DNA of 64,000 nucleotides from Paenibacillus cellulosilyticus (GCF_003182255.1 NZ_QGTQ01000018.1:59127-123126); one strand, 5' to 3'; shown: positions 7,911 through 16,447, counted from the first letter of the stretch. Numbers and translations: made by a program. The notes: generated by a model not told the origin, from the letters alone.

Positions 7911-8074
7911 AAAAGCTTGCCCAATAGGGCACGCGACTCCTCGCACTCAAGCATCTGACCCACGCCTCTGTCCCTCTACCATCCCCTTCCGGGGTCCAGG
8001 GGTCGGGAGACCCCTGGGGTCCTCCCTAGCAGGGAGGATTTAGGTGGGTAGAGTTCTCGATTTAGGCGGGTATC
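7911..8074 (+). repeat. Dispersed GC-rich intergenic repeat, copy A
   Basis: This non-coding stretch matches, in inverted orientation, the sequence at 63128-63320 over most of its length. Shared blocks are AAAAGCTTGCCC, GGGCACGCGACTC, CCCCTTCCGGGGTCCAGGGG, GGGGTCCTCCCTAGCAGGGA and GGATTTAGGTGGGTAGA. It contains small hairpins (CCTCCCTAGCAGGGAGG). It fills most of the gap between the DMT gene and the next gene. Confidence 0.85.
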
Positions 8075-8077
8075 GCC

Positions 8078-8482
8078 CTATAAATTTAGATTAGCAGCAT
8101 TTTTCACCTTTTCGATCGGTTCACGAAGCAAGCTGCTCAGCAGGATACCTTGGATCGTACCCAGCACGAGCGAACCAATCGTAATCGGCAGTCCGAGATA
8201 CGGCAGCATGAACTCCGTCACGCTGTCATCCGCTCCGATATGGAAAATAATCGGCAGCGAGATCAGAAGAAGGAACACGCCAAGCGAAGAGAAGAACATA
8301 TACCATCTGCCATTCGCAGTAAACGCCGTCACGACGCAGTTACTGACGAGAAGTGCGAGCAGCCAAATAATAATGGCCGAACTGCTCATGCTTGTACTCA
8401 AGGCGATAAGAAATACTGTACACAGTACGGCGTGCAGTATTGGAGCGGCTAACAGCTCAATCGTCCGTTTAAGCATCGTCAT
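8078..8482 (-). CDS. Small polytopic membrane protein, unknown
   Basis: A 134-residue protein with four predicted transmembrane segments (PILHAVLCTVFLIALST, IIIWLLALLVSNCVVTAF, YMFFSSLGVFLLLISLPIIF, LPITIGSLVLGTIQGILLSS) and a short polar tail (REPIEKVKNAANLNL). I do not recognise a family. GAAGGGGTG precedes two in-frame ATGs at 8482 and 8476, and the second has the better spacing. It lies 41 bases downstream of the Amj-like gene on the same strand and may be the last gene of that cluster. Confidence 0.72.
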   Translation of the reverse strand: MTMLKRTIELLAAPILHAVLCTVFLIALSTSMSSSAIIIWLLALLVSNCVVTAFTANGRWYMFFSSLGVFLLLISLPIIFHIGADDSVTEFMLPYLGLPITIGSLVLGTIQGILLSSLLREPIEKVKNAANLNL

Positions 8483-8523
8483 GCACCCCTTCGCGTTTCT
8501 TCGCATTCATCCCTACCTACATC

Positions 8524-9315
8524 CTAGAGCAGCTTCACAACCATCCCGATAAAATAAGCGGAAGGAATAATAATCAACTGCCCCAGCATCGTCCCCATAA
8601 ACCGGGAGGTCATCAGCACAACGTACACTTTACCCAATTGATTGCGGTACTGCTCATGCTGGAGTGCCTTATCGGTAATAAGACCAAGCTGCGGGTCGAT
8701 GAAGATTGTCAGCAAGATGGTTGCAATCCCGTTAATAATGCCGGATGCCTGCGAGGCCGTTGTACTAAATGCCGGAAGCAGATGCGCCGTATACAACGAT
8801 GCCATGACACCAACGGTGTAGAACGCAGTAACGAACACATTCATGACAATGAGCCGGTACGGAATGCCCAAATAGCGAAAATAGTAGAGCGAGAATGTCG
8901 GCTTACGCAAATAATACTTCGTATTCTTCAGTTGTCCGACCGTTACGCTCGAGATCAGCTTCGGGATCGAGCCCGCCACTTCAAGCTTCGCAATGATTCG
9001 GCCGAATACGCTGACGAAGGTGGGGAACAGCGCAATGGCGATGAGCGTACCAACCGACGATGCCAGCAGGATGATGCGCATATATTGGATGAGAGGAAAG
9101 TTCGGATGTGCTCTTGCAAAATCGACGAACTTCGCCGTCAACGGTGCTTGCAGCAGATTGGCGGTCCGTGAAACGAGAACAATGATACCAGTCAACGACA
9201 AGGCCACTGCGATTTTGTTCAGCTTTACACCTGCGAACCGAATCGCGTACGACAACGTCTCTGACGTATGGATGACCATCGTCAAAACGAATACAAAGAT
9301 CAGCTTCTCAATCAT
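8524..9315 (-). CDS. amj: Amj-like lipid II flippase
   Basis: A 263-residue integral membrane protein resembling B. subtilis Amj (YdaH), the alternative lipid II flippase that can replace MurJ. The start, FVLTMVIHTSETLSYAIRFAG, followed by ALSLTGIIVLVSRTANLLQAP, is typical; several further hydrophobic segments follow, with a basic loop TVGQLKNTKYYLRKPTFSLY in the middle. The ATG overlaps the upstream stop as ATGA and only a weak AGGCG precedes it, so expression probably depends on coupling. The assignment rests on recalled family similarity; a test of MurJ-independent growth or a profile search would confirm it. Confidence 0.78.
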   Translation of the reverse strand: MIEKLIFVFVLTMVIHTSETLSYAIRFAGVKLNKIAVALSLTGIIVLVSRTANLLQAPLTAKFVDFARAHPNFPLIQYMRIILLASSVGTLIAIALFPTFVSVFGRIIAKLEVAGSIPKLISSVTVGQLKNTKYYLRKPTFSLYYFRYLGIPYRLIVMNVFVTAFYTVGVMASLYTAHLLPAFSTTASQASGIINGIATILLTIFIDPQLGLITDKALQHEQYRNQLGKVYVVLMTSRFMGTMLGQLIIIPSAYFIGMVVKLL

Positions 9316-9935
9316 AGCGCCTGTTGGACCGCCTGCGCGAACGACGACGGATCATCAAGCGAGAGCTGAATATGGCTGACCCGCTTCTTCGTCCCCAGCA
9401 GGCCGATTCGATCAACAGGCTGATCTAGCACGATTTCGCAAGTAATTGTATCTTCTACGCCAATCATCGAACGAAACCATCTTGGTGTCGCTGCCACTCG
9501 CATAGTAGAGGAAGACGTCTCAAACTTATGAACGCCGCCCACAAGCCGTATATCTCGAATTTGATCTAGGTTGAATTGGATGGATTGACGGAGCCCGACG
9601 TTAATCGTAATTTGCCTGTCCTCCAGCCTTACGCGGCCTCTTCGGACCAAATTATAGTCGCCGATCATGTACAAGATGGTGTAGAGATGAATCACATGGG
9701 TGCAGGTAAGAATCGTTGCGGGGAGCTTCTGCACGAACAGATAATGAAAGGCAACCATTTCAAGCACTTGTTCATGAAGGATAGCGAGAAAAAGAAATAC
9801 ATACATGCTTCGTCGATGATAAGTAAAAACGTGCTCTTCACGATTTTCCTTCGGCCTGCCCCAGCGAAAGAACACATGATAGAACACCTGCAAATCACCC
9901 AGCATCGCCTGTTGGCGTCTGGTTAGACTGAACAT
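9312..9935 (-). CDS. Membrane protein with C-terminal PH-like region, unknown
   Basis: A 207-residue protein: a basic N-terminal segment (RRQQAMLGDLQVFYHVFFRW), two transmembrane helices (MYVFLFLAILHEQVLEMVAF and LPATILTCTHVIHLYTILYM), then about 100 residues rich in beta-type alternation (RGRVRLEDRQITINVGLRQS), which suggests a PH-like cytoplasmic domain. No named family recognised. Starts at 9944 (GTG), 9941 and 9935 (ATG) are all in frame; the GGGGGG run best fits 9935. It overlaps or abuts the genes on both sides, so it belongs to the same coupled cluster as the Amj-like gene. Confidence 0.72.
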   Translation of the reverse strand: MFSLTRRQQAMLGDLQVFYHVFFRWGRPKENREEHVFTYHRRSMYVFLFLAILHEQVLEMVAFHYLFVQKLPATILTCTHVIHLYTILYMIGDYNLVRRGRVRLEDRQITINVGLRQSIQFNLDQIRDIRLVGGVHKFETSSSTMRVAATPRWFRSMIGVEDTITCEIVLDQPVDRIGLLGTKKRVSHIQLSLDDPSSFAQAVQQAL

Positions 9936-9940
9936 ATTCA

Positions 9941-10546
9941 TCACCCCCCGTTCGACTTGGCAGCATGGTTCAAGCAGAATTGTACAGTGTGATCCAGCAC
10001 ACGAACCACTTCATTCCAGTCTAGCAATTCCAGCGGCTCATCCTTCACTTCAGCTTGATGCATGAAATCAACCGTTAAATCGTTCAATATCCCTTGCAGA
10101 AACCGGCAGTCGATCTCCTCAATCTCAGCCAGCTGAGGCACCAACGGAAGCAGTCTCAAGCCGTAATGATCGATCAATTTGCCATTCAACCGCCAAAAAT
10201 CACGATAGTACGCGGCTTGGGCTTGTTTCTTCTCCGGCTGCGGCAGCCATTTGATCTGTTTATTGTAGATGCGCTCCAGCCAAATCTGATCGGAGATAAG
10301 GTGATAGTAGTAACCAAGATGGAACGGTGTGGTGCTCGTCTTGAAATATTTGGCCCCAAACGCCTCATAATCCGTATACCAGCCGCCCTCTGCAGTCACT
10401 TTGGCAAAATGCGACTTCGCCTTCGGTTCGTTCATATGTTTATGTACATCCGGCGCAAGCCCACCAATCAACAGCTGATCATCCCGTATGCCTGTTGCTT
10501 CATTCAGTAACGTCGAAATCGCATAATGCATCATTCTCGATCCCAT
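9941..10546 (-). CDS. Zinc-dependent phospholipase C-like / HD-like hydrolase
   Basis: A 201-residue protein starting MGSRMMHYAISTLLNEATGI, then LLIGGLAPDVHKHMNEPKAK, SHF, and FHLGYYYHLISDQIWLERIY. The spaced His and Asp residues (H7, D42, H44, H55, H84, H90, D93) follow the pattern of the small zinc-dependent phospholipase C family common in Bacillales; the actual substrate is unknown. The ATG at 10546 is preceded by GGGAGGGAG about 11 bases away and matches the usual family start; a longer reading from 10573 has no ribosome site. It is the first gene of the coupled cluster running to 8078. Confidence 0.72.
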   Translation of the reverse strand: MGSRMMHYAISTLLNEATGIRDDQLLIGGLAPDVHKHMNEPKAKSHFAKVTAEGGWYTDYEAFGAKYFKTSTTPFHLGYYYHLISDQIWLERIYNKQIKWLPQPEKKQAQAAYYRDFWRLNGKLIDHYGLRLLPLVPQLAEIEEIDCRFLQGILNDLTVDFMHQAEVKDEPLELLDWNEVVRVLDHTVQFCLNHAAKSNGG

Positions 10547-10586
10547 AAAAGAGTAGGCTCCCTCCCGCTTCATACCGTTGTTCGAG

Positions 10587-10620
10587 ATAAAAAAAGACGA
10601 GGTCGTCCTGACGTCGTCTT
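10587..10620 (-). terminator. Rho-independent terminator after the phosphotransferase gene
   Basis: On the minus strand AAGACGA (10614-10620) pairs with TCGTCTT (10594-10600), followed by a run of T (10589-10595). It separates the kinase-like gene from the cluster below. Confidence 0.85.
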
Positions 10621-10642
10621 GGATGCTGCAATCGCCTCGCTG

Positions 10643-11506
10643 CTACAAATATAGTCCAGCCAAATCCGGATTGCCTGCTAGTATGCGTTTCACTTTGCTT
10701 TTCGTTGTGGATTGCCGAATCAGTCCGACCTGTCGGTTCAATAATAGATAACGGATCATGGACATTGCCTCGAAAGTCTGCTCTTCTTGCGGTTCCATCG
10801 GAAAAGAGGCCAAGTAGGCATTTCGGAAAACAGTCTTGTATCGGTCGCCGACAAAAATACGCATCAACGCTGCTGACCACGCATAATCGTATCGCGAATC
10901 GCCCAGCTGACCGTTGGTCCAATCGATAATCGTACATGTTCCGTTGTTGTTGAATACGACGTTCCCCAGATTGTAATCGCCATGGATGATTCTCTCATGC
11001 CGATAACCGACTCGGTTAATCAATTGAAGCAGACGATCATGAAGATCGCTATGCGCTTCAATATTCGGGAAGAAATATTCGATAAAATCATTGGTGGGCA
11101 AAAGCTCCGGGGAAATGCCATCAAGTGTCATTTGGTGCAGCTCAACAAGCCGTCCGGCCAGCTCGGTCAACATCTGTTTATTCACCTTTTCCGGCGGCAT
11201 ACCGTCATGGCTCATCAAGAGCGCTGCATTCCCATCTGGATCAACACCCGATCCATATGGAACCGAAACTTGAACGCCGCTGTTGATCAGCGCTTGAAGC
11301 AGCAAAAACTGACGATTCACATCCGGCTTCGAGTCCCTATTCCACACCTTATATACATATGCCTTCTGATCCAGCTGAAGCTTCATCACTTCTGCCTCTA
11401 ACCCGGAAGCCATCGGCTCTATAAGAATCTCTTGCTCGCGCGCAGCAAGCTCTTCTAATTGCTGTGTGGAACAAACCCAATTCGTCGAACTAATCGGACT
11501 CATCAT
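10643..11506 (-). CDS. Aminoglycoside phosphotransferase-family protein
   Basis: A 287-residue kinase-like protein of the APH/choline kinase fold. The catalytic loop HGDYNLGNVVFN (the Brenner motif, catalytic Asp in HGD) and the metal-binding IIDWTNGQLGDSRYD lie near residues 175-205. The N-terminal lobe has a plausible ATP site (YVYKVWNRDSK). Such proteins phosphorylate small hydroxylated molecules; the substrate is unknown and resistance should not be assumed. GGGGAG lies seven bases before the ATG at 11506. The terminator 23 bases after the stop and the acetyltransferase gene 21 bases upstream indicate a short operon with that gene. Confidence 0.88.
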   Translation of the reverse strand: MMSPISSTNWVCSTQQLEELAAREQEILIEPMASGLEAEVMKLQLDQKAYVYKVWNRDSKPDVNRQFLLLQALINSGVQVSVPYGSGVDPDGNAALLMSHDGMPPEKVNKQMLTELAGRLVELHQMTLDGISPELLPTNDFIEYFFPNIEAHSDLHDRLLQLINRVGYRHERIIHGDYNLGNVVFNNNGTCTIIDWTNGQLGDSRYDYAWSAALMRIFVGDRYKTVFRNAYLASFPMEPQEEQTFEAMSMIRYLLLNRQVGLIRQSTTKSKVKRILAGNPDLAGLYL

Positions 11507-11527
11507 ATGCTGTCTCCCCATCCCTAT

Positions 11528-12082
11528 CTATACGTCCGAACGCGAAGCCAAGTACTCCTCCTGCATAATCGCCATAAGGATAATATCCGAATACTTGCCG
11601 CGTGAGAAATGTCTGCTTCGCAGCCGTCCTTCCTCTCGGAAGCCGCATTTCGTATAGCAGCGAATCGCCCGCGCATTGAAATCATGAACCTCGAGCTCAA
11701 GCCGGTTCAAGTTCAGCTCCTCGAAGACGAATTGCTGCAGCAGCCGGATGGCTGCGGAACCGATGCCTTGATTGTGCAGCTCCGCGCTGCCAATCACCAT
11801 GCCCATCTCGGCGTATCGATTTTTCCAGTCGATGCGAAACAGGTCAATTTGACCGATATAAAGCTCAGTCATCCTATCGGCGATGACGAAACCTTTTTGC
11901 TCCGTATCGCCTTCCAGCATGGTGTTCAGGTAGTTCTCTGTCCCGTTAAGGGTGTGTGGATATAAGAAAGCGTCGGACAAATATTGGGTGATTTCGGGGT
12001 CGTTGCACCATTCCCGCATGCCAACTACGTCTTCTCTTCGATATTCACGAAGAATGATGGTGTCACCAATTAAATGCGGCAT
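11528..12082 (-). CDS. GNAT family N-acetyltransferase (RimJ/RimL-like)
   Basis: A 184-residue acetyltransferase of the RimJ/RimL/SpeG type. The start reads IGDTIILREYRREDVVGMRE, the acetyl-CoA loop is HNQGIGSAAIRLLQQFVFEE (about residues 103-122), and the C-terminal motif reads HDFNARAIRCYTKCGFREEG. The family acetylates ribosomal protein N-termini, polyamines or small molecules; the substrate is open. GGGGGGAG precedes the ATG at 12082. The phosphotransferase gene follows after 21 bases on the same strand. Confidence 0.9.
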   Translation of the reverse strand: MPHLIGDTIILREYRREDVVGMREWCNDPEITQYLSDAFLYPHTLNGTENYLNTMLEGDTEQKGFVIADRMTELYIGQIDLFRIDWKNRYAEMGMVIGSAELHNQGIGSAAIRLLQQFVFEELNLNRLELEVHDFNARAIRCYTKCGFREEGRLRSRHFSRGKYSDIILMAIMQEEYLASRSDV

Positions 12083-12192
12083 TGGCTCCCCCCTCTATCA
12101 AATTTGTCTATTAAATGTATCATATTCCCAGACGAATGAAAATAACAGGCGAGCTTCGGTAAGGGGATTGTCACTTAGGAAGGGAAGATACA

Positions 12193-12253
12193 GCATTGCC
12201 GTTTGTACAGCGGAAATGTTTCAGCACCTATTTCCTGCTGTACAAACGGCAAT
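12193..12253. repeat. Long intergenic inverted repeat
   Basis: The 18-bp arms (12193-12210 and 12236-12253, CATTGCCGTTTGTACAGC and its exact complement) extend inward by GGAAAT/ATTTCC across one bulged base, leaving a 12-base loop. Neither side carries a T run, so it does not look like a normal terminator. Confidence 0.8.
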
Positions 12254-12314
12254 GTGGGGTAGATCGGGGGAGAGGGTCAGCATCTATTAAGCAGCTTGTG
12301 TCCATACTAACTCC

Positions 12315-12773
12315 TTATTCGCTCGGCTTGGATGATTTGCCAGGCAGGGTCTTTTGCAAGACAGCATCCGCTTGTCGTACGTATTGGAACCGCTCGTAGG
12401 CTTTGATCGCAATCTCATTATCTGCCCCTGTCAATACGCTGACCTCTGAAACGCCTCTTGTTCGAAGCTCATCTTCAATATGTGCCATCAGCATCGTTGC
12501 AAGACCACGGCCTCGCGCTGATTCCTCTATGAACATTTCGGTCAAATAACCATGCTTCTCGTGATAACAAAACGATTCAAAATATTGCGCGCATGCGTAG
12601 CCGACCGTGTTTCCATTCAGCACTGCAATGGCGACTAGCTCATTCGAACGGAGCAGACTGTCGCGCACTTCTTCCGGCGTCATAACTACACCATTGAATA
12701 CCTCATTGAGCCGAGCCAAGTCCTCTGCGTCATGAATGTATGCCCGGCGGACTTCTTTCTTCGCCTCTGTCAC
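12315..12773 (-). CDS. GNAT family N-acetyltransferase
   Basis: A 152-residue acetyltransferase. The CoA loop is ESARGRGLATMLMAHIEDEL (about residues 83-102) and the C-terminal motif is NEIAIKAYERFQYVRQ. The N-terminus (RRAYIHDAEDLARLNEVFNG) fits the GNAT first strand and helix. It starts with GTG at 12773, supported by AGGAGG upstream. A long palindrome lies 60-120 bases beyond its stop. The acyl acceptor is unknown. Confidence 0.87.
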   Translation of the reverse strand: MTEAKKEVRRAYIHDAEDLARLNEVFNGVVMTPEEVRDSLLRSNELVAIAVLNGNTVGYACAQYFESFCYHEKHGYLTEMFIEESARGRGLATMLMAHIEDELRTRGVSEVSVLTGADNEIAIKAYERFQYVRQADAVLQKTLPGKSSKPSE

Positions 12774-13254
12774 TTCGTACCGCCTCCTGTTCTCTCTGTT
12801 CTCTCTATGCTCTTAAGACTTAGAACCGACAAACCGACAATTCCGTTCTTAATTATTGTACAATATACACTTCTCGCGGCCTAACGGCAAGACCTATCAC
12901 ACTATTCGGAAAACTCGTGCTTTTTCGGGGTTGTTCGATTAAGATTGGGCCGGCACTGGTCATTATTTACGACAAATCCACATTAAACACATTAGGCATC
13001 GGGATACCTTTGTAGTAATGTAAGCATATAGCCTGCAGGGTCGTTCACATTCCAGTTCGCCTTAACAAAGTGTAATGTCGGCCTTGCTTCATCCATCGAT
13101 TTGCAGCTACTCACCGAATAGCCTATTTCGTTTATAACATAAACGTTCATCATGGAGGTAACAAACGATGAAAGTAAGGTGGTCTGGATATGAAGATTGC
13201 CCTGCAGGAGCTGGAACGCCAAGGATCTAATGCTGAAGAATAAGGTGATCTAGT
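12774..13254. other. Intergenic stretch with two nested tiny ORFs before the radical SAM gene
   Basis: No ordinary gene is convincing here. Just before the radical SAM gene lie two overlapping tiny plus-strand frames: an ATG at 13168 behind GGAGGTAACAAACG, stopping after 20 codons, and an ATG at 13189 behind AAGGTGG, encoding MKIALQELERQGSNAEE and stopping just before the ribosome site of the next gene. Either could be a leader peptide or a gene remnant. Confidence 0.4.
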
Positions 13255-14073
13255 GTGGCAAAATCAATTGCATATTCATCCCCTCGTACGCTGCTAAACA
13301 AAGGGACAGGTTTTCTGTCGGGCTACAGCCATTCCCTCAATCCGTATACGGGCTGCGCATTCGGATGCTCCTACTGCTACGTGCGTCAAATGCCGGTGTC
13401 CGTCTTCCGCAAGGAGGATTGGGGAACGTGGGTGGATGTGAAGCAGGACGCCGCCTCCCTCCTTCAGAAGGAGCTGCGTCGAGCCAAAACGAAAGGGCCT
13501 GTGACGATCTTTATGTCGTCCAGCACCGATCCTTATCAGCCCGTCGAATATAAAGAACAGGTTACGCGCTCGCTGCTCGAGGTCATGGCTGCAGATCCGC
13601 CAGACTTCCTGCTCGTTCAGACTCGCAGTCCGCTTGTAACACGGGATATCGACGTGCTGCAGCAGCTAGGAAGCCGCGTGCGTGTCAGCATGACGGTCGA
13701 AACCGATCGCGACGAGATCCGCAAGCTGTTCTCTCCCGAAGCGCCGCCGATTCAAGCTCGTCTTCGCGCACTTCGCGAGCTGGCTGAAGCCGGCATCCCG
13801 ACGCAAGCCGCTGTTGCACCGATTCTGCCAAGCGGCGAGCCGTTTGCAGCTGCCCTCCGTGAGCTTGTGAATCGGGTCGTCCTCGACAACTACGAGCTGG
13901 GCGATGGCAGCGGAGGCACACGAACGCGTAGACTCGGAATCGAGGCATTGTACCAATCAAACGGACTGAAGCAATGGTACGGAGCGCAGGCGCTGGAGCT
14001 GATGCAGGAACGGATGAAACGTTATTTTACCGAAAATGAGCTCTTCGTCAGTCAACAAGGATTCGAGCCATAA
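13255..14073 (+). CDS. SPL-like radical SAM protein
   Basis: A 272-residue radical SAM enzyme related to spore photoproduct lyase and the Rv2578c group. The iron-sulfur motif is CAFGCSYCY (about residues 33-41, CX3CX2C), followed by MSSSTDPYQPVE, a segment typical of this family, then TRSPLVTRDIDVLQQL and VSMTVETD. It is shorter than classical SplB (about 340 residues) and lacks its C-terminal extension, so true photoproduct lyase activity is uncertain. Start is GTG at 13255, with AAGGTG seven bases upstream. The chromate transporter gene follows after 41 bases and may be co-transcribed. Confidence 0.87.
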   Translation: MAKSIAYSSPRTLLNKGTGFLSGYSHSLNPYTGCAFGCSYCYVRQMPVSVFRKEDWGTWVDVKQDAASLLQKELRRAKTKGPVTIFMSSSTDPYQPVEYKEQVTRSLLEVMAADPPDFLLVQTRSPLVTRDIDVLQQLGSRVRVSMTVETDRDEIRKLFSPEAPPIQARLRALRELAEAGIPTQAAVAPILPSGEPFAAALRELVNRVVLDNYELGDGSGGTRTRRLGIEALYQSNGLKQWYGAQALELMQERMKRYFTENELFVSQQGFEP

Positions 14074-14114
14074 GGAAAGTTATATCCTCATACGAAAGAG
14101 AGGTTGGTCTGCGC

Positions 14115-15323
14115 TTGCTGCCTGATGTTCCTGTAGAGATTACGAAGGGAAAGACGAAAAGCGCCATCCTCGAAATTTTTCGAGCGTCGCTTAAGCTTGG
14201 CCTAACCTCGTTCGGCGGGCCAATTGCTCATCTAGGTTATTTCCACTCCGAATATATAAAGCGCAGAGGATGGCTCGACGAGCGCGGCTACGCGGATCTC
14301 GTGGCACTCTGTCAGCTGCTTCCAGGGCCTGCAAGCAGTCAGGTCGGGATTGGCATCGGGACGATGCGCGCCGGACTATTAGGCGGAATTGCCGCCTGGA
14401 TCGGATTCACCCTGCCTTCGGCTATCGTACTTATGCTGCTCGCGCTGCTGCTCCACGGGCTCCCCATTGACAGTTACGGCTGGATTCATGGTTTGAAAAT
14501 TGTAGCCGTCGCTATCGTCGCACAAGCTATACATAGTATGGGAATGAAGCTGGCGTCTGATCGCAGTCGTGCAACAGTTGCCGCTGCCGCCGCTTCTGTC
14601 ACGCTGCTCTGGCCAACGGCAGGCAGTCAGCTCCTCCTTATTGCGGGAGCCGCTATCGTTGGATATTTCGTATTCCGAAAAGATGAAGCCGCCGAAGCGT
14701 CAGCCTTGAACATGTTGACTAGTCGGCGTACGAGTACATTAAGTTTGATCCTATTTGTGCTTCTTCTCGCCTTGCTGCCGATCATCCGTGCAGTGACCTC
14801 TAACCATTATATTGCGCTCATGGACAGCTTCTATCGATCGGGAGCACTCGTATTCGGCGGCGGACATGTCGTGCTGCCGCTGCTGGAACGTGAAGTTGTG
14901 CCAACCGGCTGGATAAGCAGCGGTGATTTCTTGGCCGGTTACGGCGCAGCGCAAGCCGTGCCAGGACCTTTGTTTACTTTCGCCTCCTACTTGGGAGCCG
15001 TCGACAGCGGTGTTGTCGGGGCAATCGTCGCGACGATCGCGATTTTCCTGCCAGCTTACCTGCTCGTCGTCGGCGCAATGCCATTCTGGCAAACGCTGCT
15101 CCATCATGCGCGCTTCAGAGGCGCCGTTGCGGGGATCAATGCAGCGGTTGTCGGCATTCTGCTCGCAGCCTTCTATGATCCGATTTGGGTGACAGCCATT
15201 ACAGGAGCTCGTGAGTTCGCACTTGCATTAGTGCTGTTCACGATGCTGACGTATTGGAAGCTTCCGATCTGGAGCATTATAGTGGCTGGTGCAATTGGCG
15301 GAATGCTAATTCAACCGTTATGA
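14115..15323 (+). CDS. chrA: Chromate transporter, ChrA family
   Basis: A 402-residue membrane protein made of two homologous halves, as in long ChrA proteins. The N-half has FRASLKLGLTSFGGPIAHLG and CQLLPGPASSQVGIGIG; the C-half repeats the theme with YRSGALVFGGGHVVLPLLER and YGAAQAVPGPLFTFASYLGA. These FGG and PGP motifs are the family signature. It probably exports chromate or another oxyanion. The start taken is TTG at 14115, with GAGAGG about ten bases upstream; no in-frame ATG occurs near the conserved N-terminus. It ends 20 bases before an intergenic repeat. Confidence 0.93.
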   Translation: MLPDVPVEITKGKTKSAILEIFRASLKLGLTSFGGPIAHLGYFHSEYIKRRGWLDERGYADLVALCQLLPGPASSQVGIGIGTMRAGLLGGIAAWIGFTLPSAIVLMLLALLLHGLPIDSYGWIHGLKIVAVAIVAQAIHSMGMKLASDRSRATVAAAAASVTLLWPTAGSQLLLIAGAAIVGYFVFRKDEAAEASALNMLTSRRTSTLSLILFVLLLALLPIIRAVTSNHYIALMDSFYRSGALVFGGGHVVLPLLEREVVPTGWISSGDFLAGYGAAQAVPGPLFTFASYLGAVDSGVVGAIVATIAIFLPAYLLVVGAMPFWQTLLHHARFRGAVAGINAAVVGILLAAFYDPIWVTAITGAREFALALVLFTMLTYWKLPIWSIIVAGAIGGMLIQPL

Positions 15324-15340
15324 AACTCCCCCTTTTCTTC

Positions 15341-15440
15341 CCCCCTCAGGGAACATACACCCCACCCAAACCCTCCCCTTGTAGGGGAGGTCCCCAAGGG
15401 CTCTGCCCTCTGGACACCCGCAGGACGTTCGCTCCCCTTT
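15341..15440. repeat. Dispersed GC-rich intergenic repeat, diverged copy
   Basis: Blocks such as CCTCCCCTTGTAGGGGAGG, GGGCTCTGCCCTCTGGACACC and a nearby CCACCC-AAA-CC motif echo the repeats at 7911-8074 and 63008-63320 (CCTCCC..AGGGAGG and TGGACCCC). It is non-coding. The rest of 15441-15601 is AT-richer and probably carries the promoter of the next gene. Confidence 0.6.
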
Positions 15441-15601
15441 CTGAAATGATAATAAAGATTTAATAAATCGTTAATTAATTGCCGCTAGTATTAACCCATC
15501 GCATGAAAGATAGTCCATTGAATGAGGTGATGACAGGCCAATGAGCAAGCCTCTATATGAAAGATCTATTTAACTTACAATGAGAAAGGAGCATGTCTAA
15601 C

Positions 15602-16447
15602 ATGGATTCGACGAACAAACTGATCCGTTCATCGATCAACAAAATTCCACAGCTCACGCTGCTCTTCTGGATTATGAAGATAGCGGCAACAACGCTAGGC
15701 GAAACAGGCAGCGACTTATTTACGGTCCCTGGTTCGGAAGATAACTATTTAATTCCGTTCTTATTTTTCATCGGCATATTCATCGTTTTCTTAGGTATTC
15801 AATTGTTTGTAAAAACGTATATCCCGCCCGTCTACTGGGTTGTCATTACGTCTACAAGCCTTGCTGGCACAGCCTTCTCCGATTATATGGATCGTTCCCT
15901 AGGACTTGGCTATATGAAGGGTTCTGCTCTCCTGGTAGGGCTGCTCATCGTTATATTCCTGTTCTGGTACTTTACGGAGCCAACGCTTAATGTCAAGCAT
16001 ATTGAGACCAAACGAGTCGAGGTGCTGTACTGGATTGCTATTCTTGTATCGAATACATTAGGCACCGCCGCCGGTGACTTCTTGTCTCATAAAGAAGAAG
16101 GAGTAGGAAAGCTTGCTGGAGGTGGGAGCTTCCTTGAGCAAGGATTGGGACTTACAATCGCACAAGGCGCCATGCTGACAGGTGGCTTGATTGTCCTTGT
16201 CCTTCTGGCGTACTGGTTCACGGCGATTAATCGAGTCGTCCTGTTCTGGGTTGCCTTTGTACTAACGCGTCCGTTCGGAGCTACCTTCGGGGATTACTTA
16301 ATTAAACCGCAAGATAAAGGAGGACTTGGACTCGAGAACGGCACACAAATTGCTTCTGGTGTCCTGCTAGCGGTCCTTGTCATCTGCATCATTATTCAGT
16401 ACGCGGCACCTAAGCGGAGCATTCCATCGGCAGAAGTGGCATCATAA
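15602..16447 (+). CDS. COG4705-type polytopic membrane protein with four internal repeats
   Basis: A 281-residue integral membrane protein with about eight hydrophobic segments. Four copies of a short motif recur: TTLGETGSDLF, TSLAGTAFSDYMD, NTLGTAAGDFLSH and RPFGATFGDYLIK, each at the start of a helix pair, so the protein looks built by duplication. It resembles the uncharacterised membrane-anchored COG4705 family. AAAGGAG fits the ATG at 15602; an ATG at 15593 is too close to it. The heme-type membrane protein gene follows after 55 bases. Function unknown; the conserved Gly, Thr and Asp residues within membrane helices suggest ion or small-molecule handling, which is inference. Confidence 0.82.
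   Translation: MDSTNKLIRSSINKIPQLTLLFWIMKIAATTLGETGSDLFTVPGSEDNYLIPFLFFIGIFIVFLGIQLFVKTYIPPVYWVVITSTSLAGTAFSDYMDRSLGLGYMKGSALLVGLLIVIFLFWYFTEPTLNVKHIETKRVEVLYWIAILVSNTLGTAAGDFLSHKEEGVGKLAGGGSFLEQGLGLTIAQGAMLTGGLIVLVLLAYWFTAINRVVLFWVAFVLTRPFGATFGDYLIKPQDKGGLGLENGTQIASGVLLAVLVICIIIQYAAPKRSIPSAEVAS

Noticed and set aside
10643..11506. Aminoglycoside resistance gene
   Set aside because: Only the general kinase fold is visible; most such proteins in Bacillales act on other substrates and no resistance context exists.
12992..13222. A 76-codon minus-strand frame with a glyoxalase-like ending (NVNDPAGYMLTLLQ)
   Set aside because: No ribosome site before any start, and the resemblance to a VOC-domain C-terminus is short. 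It could be a remnant, but support is too thin to call.
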